Shown in pieces: positions 8,957 to 16,302 of a stretch of DNA of 64,000 nucleotides. Under the pieces are notes generated by a model. The model was not told the DNA's origin. It worked only from the letters and a program-made list of their open reading frames with translations, and searched no databases. Origin of the DNA: Advenella sp. S44. Its GTDB lineage: Bacteria; Pseudomonadota; Gammaproteobacteria; Burkholderiales; Burkholderiaceae_B. Each line of letters opens with the position of its first letter. The first letter of the stretch is position 1. Made by a program: the position numbers and the translations under genes. The stretch spans positions 434,001 through 498,000 of the forward strand of contig NZ_NEXS01000001.1 in the NCBI RefSeq assembly GCF_002810445.1. The letters are read 5' to 3'.

Positions 8957-9514
8957 ATGTCAGATTTAGACATTTCAAAAATTAATCATGTCGAGATCAA
9001 GCAGGACCGAGTAATAAAGGTTTTTGCACACGGCAAAAAAAGTGCGATCCGGTTTAATAGAGAAGTCACTGCATTAAAGCGCCTTGCATACATAGAAGGT
9101 ATACCGTCACTGTTTTCTTACTCCCCCACGCATCGTTGCATTGCTATAGAGCGCATTCCGGGTACGCCACTATCACTTGCAGATCATATCCCTGATCAGT
9201 TCTTTGCTCAGCTTCGTGTATTGATTGAAAATTTGCTGCTTTGTGGCGTTGCCCGCCATTCGTTGCCAGCACGTGACGTGATTGTTCAGCCGGACGGCAG
9301 TGTAGGCCTTGTCGATTTTGAGCGCTGTAGCTTCAGGCATTTCGTTGGAGATCCAATGTGGTGGGTTGCCAGCAAGGTTGCTCATTTCAATCTACTTCGC
9401 TTGATTGACAGTTATGCGCCTGTACAGCTGACTTATGATGAGCAACATATGCTCTATAGGCAATATAAATGGCAAAATCGATATCGTAATATCAGACAGT
9501 GGCTTCAGAGGTGA
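8957..9514 (+). CDS. Small protein-kinase-fold protein, possibly a pseudokinase
   Basis: 185 residues, with a weak AGGTAAG Shine-Dalgarno. The layout matches a minimal kinase fold: lysine in VIKVF (K21), helix-C glutamate in FNREVTAL (E37), hinge-like AIERIPGTPL, a catalytic-loop-like stretch ARHSLPARDVIV, and VGLVDFE (D120 in the DFG position). Compared with RIO, Bud32 or LPS-kinase loops (HGDxxxxN), the HGD aspartate position seems to be Leu103, and Asp107 stands at the usual Asn. Catalysis may therefore be weak, altered or absent. No signal peptide or membrane segment. Genes on either side give no functional clue. The family is not identified precisely. Confidence 0.6.
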   Translation: MSDLDISKINHVEIKQDRVIKVFAHGKKSAIRFNREVTALKRLAYIEGIPSLFSYSPTHRCIAIERIPGTPLSLADHIPDQFFAQLRVLIENLLLCGVARHSLPARDVIVQPDGSVGLVDFERCSFRHFVGDPMWWVASKVAHFNLLRLIDSYAPVQLTYDEQHMLYRQYKWQNRYRNIRQWLQR

Positions 9515-9807
9515 TTACGATGCTGGCTAAGTTCAACGAGCCGGGTGCCACTGCGTGCGTAATCGACCGTTAATTGGGAAAAATAGCCCGTCATCCAGTC
9601 AATAGCAGTGGCGTTGGTCGCGTCCGCACCCACGATGGAGCCCGAATTTGAGTCTCTGCTGCTACAATTGCCCCTTCCTTTTTCGCCGTTGTCGCCATCT
9701 TGCCGTCAGGTAAGCTGCCCGTTCGGCTTCTCGCCCCGTCATCCTTGATCACATCCCGGTCAGTCTCGGCTGGGGTTTTTGTTCCCGAAAATGAAGACCT
9801 GCCCTCA

Positions 9808-11481
9808 ATGATTATTCTCAAGAACGTGACCTTGCGTCGCGGCAGCAAAGTATTGCTCGATAAAACGTCAGTCACACTCAATCCTGCAGAAAAGGTGGGC
9901 CTGGTGGGCCGCAACGGTGCGGGCAAGTCTTCATTATTTGCATTGCTCAATGGCACGTTGCACGAAGATGGCGGCGAGTTTTCCATTCCATCGCAATGGC
10001 GCATGTCGCAGGTGGCGCAGGATATGCCGGAAACTGAGCAAAGCGCAACGGACTTCGTGGTGGAGGGCGATACCCTCCTGCTGGCCGCTCAAACCGAAGT
10101 TGCTGCATCCGAGGCCAGTGATGACGGCATGCGTATGGCGCACGCCTATATGGCCTTGCATGACGCGGGGGCGCATGATGCCGCTTCCCGTGCGCAGGCA
10201 CTTATCCTGGGCCTTGGCTTTAGCGTGGCCGAACTTGACCGGCCCGTAAACAGTTTTTCAGGCGGCTGGCGCATGCGCCTGCAACTGGCACGAGCGTTGA
10301 TGTGCCCCTCGGACTTGTTGTTGCTTGATGAGCCAACCAATCACCTGGATCTGGACGCCTTGGTGTGGCTGGAAGCGTGGCTCAAAAACTATGCCGGCAC
10401 CATGGTTGTGATCAGTCATGATCGTGAATTCCTGGACGCTGTCACCAACGTGACACTGCATATCGACAACGGTACGCTGGTGCGCTACGGTGGCAATTAC
10501 AGCAAATTCGAAGATATGCGCGCTGAGCAAATGTTGCTGCAACAGGCGGCGCACGCCAAGCAACAGGAAAAGGTTGCGCATCTACAAAAATTTATTGACC
10601 GCTTCAAGGCCAAAGCCAGCAAGGCCAAGCAGGCGCAAAGTCGTGTCAAGGCACTTGAGCGCATGGAAAAAATTGCGCCCATGCTGGCCGACGCCGAATT
10701 CCAGTTCGAATTTAAGCAGCCGCTTAGCATGCCCAATCCCATGTTGTCGATGACGGACGCCAGCTTTGGCTACCTGCCGTCCGAAGACGCGCCGGCCGAT
10801 GCCATGCCAACTGTCATCGTGAAGAACATCAACCGCTCAGTACTGGCCGGTCAACGCATTGGCATTCTTGGCGCCAACGGGCAAGGAAAATCAACGCTGG
10901 TAAAAACCATTGCTGGCGCCCTGACGCCGATCGCAGGCGATATTATCCCAGGCAAAGGCCTGAATATCGGTTACTTCTCGCAGCAGGAACTGGACGTCTT
11001 GCGGCCAGCCGACAGCCCGCTGGAGCACATGATACGTCTGGTGCGCGATACACCCGCCAGCATGCGACCCAGCGCTATGGACTGTCGTGAACAGGGGCTG
11101 CGCAATTTCCTGGGCACTTTTAATTTCAGTGGTGATATGGTCAAACAGTCTGTGGGCAGCATGAGCGGCGGTGAAAAAGCGCGGCTGGTATTGTGCATGA
11201 TTGTCTGGCAGCGCCCCAATTTCCTGCTGCTGGATGAGCCGACCAATCACCTGGATCTGGCCACACGCGAGGCCCTGAGCGTTGCATTAAACGAGTTTGA
11301 AGGCTCGGCAATGCTGGTCAGCCACGACCGTGCATTGCTGCGGTCAGTCTGCGATGAATTTTGGCTGGTCTCGCGTGGCGGCATGACAGACTTTGACGGC
11401 GACCTGGATGATTACCAGATCTATCTGCTGGAAGAGGCCAAGCGTCAGCGCGAAACGGCAAGCTCGCGCAATGCAAAGTGA
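9808..11481 (+). CDS. yheS: ABC-F family ATPase, YheS-like
   Basis: 557 residues from the ATG at 9808; the open frame extends further upstream to 9700, but the family start is MIILKNVTLRRG. There are two ATPase domains in tandem and no membrane segments. Walker A motifs are GRNGAGKSS and GANGQGKST, signatures SGGWRMRL and SGGEKARLVL, and both Walker B motifs end in DEPTNHLDL. The interdomain linker KAKQAQSRVKALERMEKIAP matches the ABC-F P-site tRNA interaction motif region of YheS. These proteins act on the ribosome in translation, not in transport. It is shorter than the roughly 637-residue E. coli YheS because the C-terminal extension is reduced. A housekeeping gene unrelated to its catabolic neighbours. 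Confidence 0.92.
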   Translation: MIILKNVTLRRGSKVLLDKTSVTLNPAEKVGLVGRNGAGKSSLFALLNGTLHEDGGEFSIPSQWRMSQVAQDMPETEQSATDFVVEGDTLLLAAQTEVAASEASDDGMRMAHAYMALHDAGAHDAASRAQALILGLGFSVAELDRPVNSFSGGWRMRLQLARALMCPSDLLLLDEPTNHLDLDALVWLEAWLKNYAGTMVVISHDREFLDAVTNVTLHIDNGTLVRYGGNYSKFEDMRAEQMLLQQAAHAKQQEKVAHLQKFIDRFKAKASKAKQAQSRVKALERMEKIAPMLADAEFQFEFKQPLSMPNPMLSMTDASFGYLPSEDAPADAMPTVIVKNINRSVLAGQRIGILGANGQGKSTLVKTIAGALTPIAGDIIPGKGLNIGYFSQQELDVLRPADSPLEHMIRLVRDTPASMRPSAMDCREQGLRNFLGTFNFSGDMVKQSVGSMSGGEKARLVLCMIVWQRPNFLLLDEPTNHLDLATREALSVALNEFEGSAMLVSHDRALLRSVCDEFWLVSRGGMTDFDGDLDDYQIYLLEEAKRQRETASSRNAK

Positions 11482-11730
11482 TAGTTCGTCAAACTGTGCC
11501 GGTCGGGGCGGTATAAAGAGCGAAACCCAGGCCTGTAGCGAGATGATCACGACTCTGCAGCTATCGTGCTGCGGCGGCAAATGACGAACCCGCCTCTCAT
11601 GGGTCAACATGACGGCCGTGATAGTGATAAATGTGATCTCCAGCCTGGTAGTCATTTAGAATCCGTTTATTAATCCCGGTCCGGAACGTACATACCTGCT
11701 TTCCGGACACTAACTGCTCAAGACTGGGCG

Positions 11731-11919
11731 TCACCAACCACGGGCGCGTTGAACGCGCTTGCTGCTTGTCTCGCAAAACAGAATAACGCCAATAAATGTG
11801 CACGCAACCATGCCGTATATCAGTACTGTGCATGCCTGAACCGATGCGAGAATCAGCGCGGCCGTTGCCTCTCGATTCTGCAACTGCATCCAGTGTTTTC
11901 TACCGCACAGCCCGATGAC
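11731..11919 (-). pseudogene. Possible C-terminal remnant of a membrane transporter
   Basis: On the minus strand a frame free of stops for about 60 codons ends at 11731 with a hydrophobic segment (ILASVQACTVLIYGMVA, FIGVILF) and a basic tail (TSSKRVQRARGW). This resembles the last transmembrane helix of an MFS transporter. It has no start or upstream portion and is preceded by an in-frame stop. The assignment is tentative. Confidence 0.25.
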
Positions 11920-11978
11920 CCAACTTTAATAAATCCGAAGATGCGGCTTCATGCCGCGTCTTCCATTCCTTCTCGAGC

Positions 11979-12008
11979 TTGACAATTCATTTTATACAAC
12001 TATAGAAT
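11979..12008 (+). promoter_or_regulatory. Sigma70-type promoter of the nine-gene operon
   Basis: TTGACA at 11979-11984, then TATAGA at 12001-12006 (16-bp spacer) or TAGAAT at 12003-12008 (18 bp). It lies about 90 bp before the TctC start at 12098. The -10 overlaps the AATAGAAC operator half-site. Confidence 0.6.
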
Positions 12009-12025
12009 AGAACGCATGTTTCGTC
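12006..12025. promoter_or_regulatory. IclR-type operator candidate, degenerate copy
   Basis: AATAGAAC (12006-12013), a 4-bp spacer, then GTTTCGTC (12018-12025). The first half-site and the spacing match the near-perfect operators at 22724 and 22840; the second half is degenerate. Overlap with the -10 region suggests repression. Confidence 0.4.
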
Positions 12026-12097
12026 AGGCATAACAACGTAAAGCTGCGCGGCAGCGAAGGTTTTCGCCTTGGCTAATAAATAAAACAGGAGACCCTT

Positions 12098-13081
12098 ATG
12101 CATTTCAAGCATGTTATTGCGGCCATAACCGCAATTTTCACTTTGACTGTGGCACCCTTGGCTCGCGCTGCAGATTATCCGAAGCAGCCGGTACGGCTGG
12201 TCGTGGGCTTCAGTCCAGGTAGCACCATCGACCTCGTTTCAAGAATCATTGCCGAAGGTTTGTCCCGCAAGCTGAATGCAAATTTCGTCGTGGAAAACAA
12301 GACCGGTGCAAATGGAATACTCGCGGCGACGGCTGTGGCTCAGGCGAAGCCGGACGGATACACTTTGTTAGTGAGCAACTCCAGTTCTATCACCGTCAAT
12401 CCAATACTGTACAAAAAGCTTGGCTATCAGCCATTAGAAGACTTAGCGCCTATCAGTACGGTCCTGTCCGTGCCATTTGTACTTGCAATCAATCCTCAGA
12501 ATCCTCGCACCAAGAATATCAATAGTGTGAAAGACCTCGTCAATAAAGCCAAGGCTGAGCCCGACAAGGTCACCTATGGCTCTGCTGGAAATGGCAACCT
12601 GATGCATCTGGCTGGTGCACAACTGGCCACCATGTCTTCCACGCAAATGGTGCATATACCGTATCGAGGTGCTGCGCCCATGGAAACCGCGCTGCTTAGT
12701 CAGGAGATTGATTTTGGGTTCGATACATTAAGTGGCGTTCATCTTATGAAATCGGGGAAACTCAAGCCCCTTGCCGTATCAACCAAGGAGCGTTGGCGGG
12801 ATCTGCCAGATGTACCGGCAGTGGCAGAAACAGGTTTTCCCGACTTTGACATTTCCTTCTGGGTGGGTACGTTCGCGCCGGCAGGAACACCGCCGGAAAT
12901 AATCGAGCTTCTCAATCGCGAGATTGCCGCCGTCGTTCAGGATCCGGAAATCAAAAACCGTCTTATGCCTCAAGGAAATATTCTGACTCAATCGTCAGAG
13001 GAGTTCATCAGCAAAATCAAGACGGAGCTGGGAACAAACAGTGAGTTGATTATGCGCGCAAATATTAAAGTTGAAGAATAA
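12098..13081 (+). CDS. Bug/TctC-family periplasmic receptor
   Basis: 327 residues. The signal peptide runs to about residue 25 (LARAADYP). Family motifs include KQPVRLVVGFSPGSTIDLVSR (second Gly of the GG pair replaced by Ser), ENKTGANGILAATAVAQAKPDGYTLL and HIPYRGAAPMETALLSQEIDFGF. It is a carboxylate-binding receptor and first gene of a nine-gene operon encoding an acyl-CoA carboxylase, a beta-oxidation-type enzyme, a thiolase-like pair and a CoA-transferase, so it presumably captures the substrate of that pathway. No TctAB genes accompany it. RBS CAGGAGAC. Confidence 0.9.
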   Translation: MHFKHVIAAITAIFTLTVAPLARAADYPKQPVRLVVGFSPGSTIDLVSRIIAEGLSRKLNANFVVENKTGANGILAATAVAQAKPDGYTLLVSNSSSITVNPILYKKLGYQPLEDLAPISTVLSVPFVLAINPQNPRTKNINSVKDLVNKAKAEPDKVTYGSAGNGNLMHLAGAQLATMSSTQMVHIPYRGAAPMETALLSQEIDFGFDTLSGVHLMKSGKLKPLAVSTKERWRDLPDVPAVAETGFPDFDISFWVGTFAPAGTPPEIIELLNREIAAVVQDPEIKNRLMPQGNILTQSSEEFISKIKTELGTNSELIMRANIKVEE

Positions 13082-13110
13082 AAGCCTCATACGGGCGAGT
13101 GGAGTTGTAT

Positions 13111-14658
13111 ATGGTTTGGGATAAAGAGTTGGATGAACTGGCGCTCAGAACAAGACTGTCAGAGCAAATGGGAGGCGAAGATAAGGTCGCCCGGCATAGA
13201 GCCAACGGCAGGCTGCCAGTCAGAGATCGAATTGGCAAACTGGTTGATGCCGGATCATTTTATGAGGTCGGAGACTTGGCCGGAACAGGGCGATACGACT
13301 CACATGGTCGTTTAATTGACTTTGTACCATCAAATTTTATAACTGGCAGAGCGCGTATCGATTCCCGACCCGTGGTGTTGGCCGCTGATGATTTCACCGT
13401 GCGCGGCGGAGCAAACGACGGATCGGTCGGTGACAAGCTTATGGCGTCCGAGAGTATGGCGCGGGATCTTCAGTTACCTCTGATTCGCCTGGTGGACGGT
13501 ACAGGGGGCGGCGGTTCGGTAAAAAATATTGAAGTCAAAGGCCATGCCTTGCTGCCGAAGCTGCGCATGTGGCCAGCTATGACGCAAAATCTGGCGACCG
13601 TACCCGTTGTTTCGATGGCTCTGGGTTCGGTAGCCGGGTTAGGCGCCGCAAGGGTAACAACAAGCCATTATTCGATTATGGTGAAAAATACCTCACAAAT
13701 GTTCATTGCTGGTCCGCCCGTTGTAGCCAGAATCGGGCAGAAACTCGAAAAAAACGAATTGGGCGGTAGTGCCATCCACACTCGTAATGGCGTCTGTGAT
13801 GATGAAGTGAACAGCGAAGAGGAGGCGTTTGAACGGACACGCCGTTTTCTTTCCTATATGCCCCGCTCGGTATTTGAGCTGCCACCTCGCACCGAAGAAA
13901 AACCGCCTGCATCTGAGCAATTCGAGTGGCTACGTACCGTGGTCCCTCAAGATAATCGTTCCGTGTACAAAATGCGGCCTATCGTAAATGCTTTGGTAGA
14001 TGAAGGGTCGTTCATGGAAATCGGGGCGCGCTGGGGACGTCCGTTAATCACTGGATTAGCGCGGATTAAAGGGTTGCCTGTAGTGATAATCGCCAGCGAC
14101 CCTTATTACTATGGCGGCGCCTGGGACAAACAAGCCTCTGAAAAATTTGTGCGCATGCTTGATCTGGCCGAATTATTTCATTTCCCCGTTGTCAATTTCG
14201 TTGATGTGCCCGGTTTTCAGATCGGGCTAGCTGCCGAGAAAGAAGGTGCCATGCGCTATGGGGTACGTGCGCTAACGGCGGTTGCACAATCCACTGTACC
14301 GTGGTGTACCTTTATCGTGCGTAAAGCGTTCGGCGTTGCAGCCGGTGGCCATCAGAGCGACGGACGTTTCAATTTCCGATATGCCTGGCCTTCCGCGCAA
14401 TGGGGTTCGCTGCCTGTCGAAGGTGGATTAGAGGTCGCTTACAAAAGCGAATTGGAGGCCGCCGAGAAGCCGGAAGAAAAGTTGATTGAAATAGAAGAGC
14501 GTGTGCGTGCACTCACTTCCCCGTTCAGAAGTGCAGAGGCATTTGTTATTGAGAACGTGATTGATCCCGTTAGCACCCGCGCATTGCTGGAAGAGTTTGT
14601 GGATGTCGTGGCGCCAATATTGAAGCCCGGTCCCCGATCGTTTAGCTATCGTCCTTGA
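13111..14658 (+). CDS. Acyl-CoA carboxylase, carboxyltransferase (beta) subunit
   Basis: 515 residues from the ATG at 13111, preceded by GGAG at 13101-13104; an in-frame GTG at 13099 is less likely. It belongs to the PccB/MmdA carboxyltransferase family: two crotonase-like halves, an N-terminal GRLPVRDRIGKLVDAGSF-type opening, the acyl-CoA oxyanion-type VDGTGGGGSVKN, and a C-terminal YGVRALTAVAQSTVPW and RKAFGVAAGG. It transfers CO2 from carboxybiotin to an acyl-CoA in the cytoplasm. It lies directly upstream of separate biotin carboxylase and biotin carrier genes, completing a three-subunit enzyme. Acyl-CoA specificity cannot be told from the motifs. Confidence 0.9.
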   Translation: MVWDKELDELALRTRLSEQMGGEDKVARHRANGRLPVRDRIGKLVDAGSFYEVGDLAGTGRYDSHGRLIDFVPSNFITGRARIDSRPVVLAADDFTVRGGANDGSVGDKLMASESMARDLQLPLIRLVDGTGGGGSVKNIEVKGHALLPKLRMWPAMTQNLATVPVVSMALGSVAGLGAARVTTSHYSIMVKNTSQMFIAGPPVVARIGQKLEKNELGGSAIHTRNGVCDDEVNSEEEAFERTRRFLSYMPRSVFELPPRTEEKPPASEQFEWLRTVVPQDNRSVYKMRPIVNALVDEGSFMEIGARWGRPLITGLARIKGLPVVIIASDPYYYGGAWDKQASEKFVRMLDLAELFHFPVVNFVDVPGFQIGLAAEKEGAMRYGVRALTAVAQSTVPWCTFIVRKAFGVAAGGHQSDGRFNFRYAWPSAQWGSLPVEGGLEVAYKSELEAAEKPEEKLIEIEERVRALTSPFRSAEAFVIENVIDPVSTRALLEEFVDVVAPILKPGPRSFSYRP

Positions 14659-14669
14659 GGTAAGCACCG

Positions 14670-16034
14670 ATGAGCGAACAACAATTGCGCAAAGTACTTG
14701 TCGCAAACAGAGCAGCGGTGGCGCAACGAGTCATACGTGCGCTGCGTGAACTCGGCATACAGTCAGTTGCGGTCTATTCAGAAGCAGATCACGACTTACC
14801 CTACTGGAAAGAAGCCGACGAAGCATACGCGATCGGACCGCCCGCCGCACAGGCAAGTTACCTGAATACAAAGGCAATTCTGGATGTCGCTAAATGCAGT
14901 GGTGCGGATGCTATTCACCCCGGGTATGGCTTTTTATCAGAAAACGCCGATTTTGCTGAGCAAGTACAGGCAGACGGCATGGTATTCATCGGGCCAAGCC
15001 CGAGGTTTATTCGTGAGCTTGGACATAAGTCTCAGGCCAGAGCGTTGATGAGCCGGCATGGTATGCCTATGGCCCGCAGTTCCGACGTCTTGCCGTCATT
15101 GGAGGCGGCTCTTGTTGCCATAAAGGATATTGGCTATCCCGTATTGCTCAAGCCAGCGGGCGGGGGTGGGGGAATCGGTATGATTCCAATCCGTCGTGAG
15201 CAGGAGGTTGAAAAATCGTGGCAGCAAGCGAGCACGTTAGCACAGCGGTTTTTCTCTCAGGCTGATCTGTTTGTGGAGCAACTCATTGAAACACCGCGCC
15301 ACATTGAGTTCCAATTTCTGGCTGATCGCTACGGAAATGCCCGTTGCGTTTTCGAAAGAGATTGCTCAACGCAAAGACGCCATCAAAAAGTCATCGAGGA
15401 AGCACCGGCGCCGGCACTGGCCAGAAGCATCATCGACGCTATGGCAAGCAAACTGGAGACGATACTTTCCAGGCTGCAATACGATGTCATCGGAACTGTC
15501 GAAATGTTGTACACACCGCAATCTGGATTTGTATTCCTGGAAGTAAATACTCGTCTGCAAGTTGAACACGCGGTAACGGAAGCGGTTACCGGCATTGATT
15601 TGGTCCATGCCCAAATACGGTTGGCAGCAGGGGCCAGGCTGGACGAAGTAATACCTGAGCGACCTGTTCTGAAAGGGCACGCCATTGAAGCTCGCGTGTA
15701 TGCCGAGGATCCGATACGGTTTTTTCCGTCGCCAGGTTTTCTGACGGCATTTGAGCCTCCTGTGCACCAATCGGTACGGATCGAAACCGGGTACTGCAGT
15801 GGAACGCGGGTGTCCAGCCACTACGATCCGATGCTGGCCAAGGCCATCGCCTGGGGCAATGATCGAGATGCTGCAATAGACAACTTAATTGCCGCGTTGA
15901 AGGACTTCAGAATTGAAGGCGTAAAGCACAATATCCCGTTCATACAGGATGTCCTGTCATATCCCGGCTTCAGGCAAGGACAGGTGTCTACGGATATGCT
16001 GAGGCAAATCCAACAAACCGCAATAACAAGCTAG
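14670..16034 (+). CDS. Biotin carboxylase subunit
   Basis: 454 residues, the size of a free AccC-type biotin carboxylase and not the BC-BCCP fusion (about 670 residues) usual for acyl-CoA carboxylases. Motifs are KVLVANRAAVAQRVIRA (normally NRGEIA; here NRAAVA), HPGYGFLSENADF, the ATP-grasp loop KPAGGGGGIGM, and FLEVNTRLQVEHAVTE. It carboxylates biotin on the partner BCCP at 16087 using ATP and bicarbonate. It is 11 bp after the carboxyltransferase gene, within the same operon. Confidence 0.92.
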   Translation: MSEQQLRKVLVANRAAVAQRVIRALRELGIQSVAVYSEADHDLPYWKEADEAYAIGPPAAQASYLNTKAILDVAKCSGADAIHPGYGFLSENADFAEQVQADGMVFIGPSPRFIRELGHKSQARALMSRHGMPMARSSDVLPSLEAALVAIKDIGYPVLLKPAGGGGGIGMIPIRREQEVEKSWQQASTLAQRFFSQADLFVEQLIETPRHIEFQFLADRYGNARCVFERDCSTQRRHQKVIEEAPAPALARSIIDAMASKLETILSRLQYDVIGTVEMLYTPQSGFVFLEVNTRLQVEHAVTEAVTGIDLVHAQIRLAAGARLDEVIPERPVLKGHAIEARVYAEDPIRFFPSPGFLTAFEPPVHQSVRIETGYCSGTRVSSHYDPMLAKAIAWGNDRDAAIDNLIAALKDFRIEGVKHNIPFIQDVLSYPGFRQGQVSTDMLRQIQQTAITS

Positions 16035-16086
16035 ATAGCGCAATTTGCACGGCCTATCACCAATCACTAAAGTCGAGGAAACGAAT

Positions 16087-16302
16087 ATGAAATATCTGGA
16101 GTCGTCAGTAGCAGGTCGAATAATCAGCCTTCAGTTACAGGTCGGCCAAAGTGTAAAGGAGGGAGACGAAATCGCAATCATTGAATCGATGAAGATGGAA
16201 CTTCCCGTCGAAGCAGAACATTCCGGCACAGTAGTTAGAATATTGGCTGCTGTGGGTGACGAAGTTGACGAAACACAGGCATTGGCTGAAATCGAAGAAT
16301 GA
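16087..16302 (+). CDS. Biotin carboxyl carrier protein (stand-alone, 71 aa)
   Basis: The ATG at 16087 is preceded by GAGGAAA; a longer open frame from 16045 lacks a better signal. 71 residues form just the biotinyl domain, with ESMKMEL and biotin-acceptor K36. It shuttles carboxybiotin between the biotin carboxylase at 14670 and the carboxyltransferase at 13111. It overlaps the next gene by 4 bp (ATGA), showing translational coupling. Confidence 0.93.
   Translation: MKYLESSVAGRIISLQLQVGQSVKEGDEIAIIESMKMELPVEAEHSGTVVRILAAVGDEVDETQALAEIEE

Larger units (their letters stand above)
11482..12097. other. Intergenic region with hairpin, gene remnant and promoter
   Basis: 616 bp between the ABC-F gene and the nine-gene operon. 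It contains an 8-bp inverted repeat GTCCGGAA (11679-11686) / TTCCGGAC (11701-11708), a possible membrane-protein C-terminal remnant on the minus strand (11731-11919), and a sigma70-type promoter with an operator-like motif close to the downstream operon. Confidence 0.6.

Noticed and set aside
11597-11833. 78-residue minus-strand frame
   Set aside because: Composition is not protein-like; the alternative frame holding the transporter-like remnant is a better reading.
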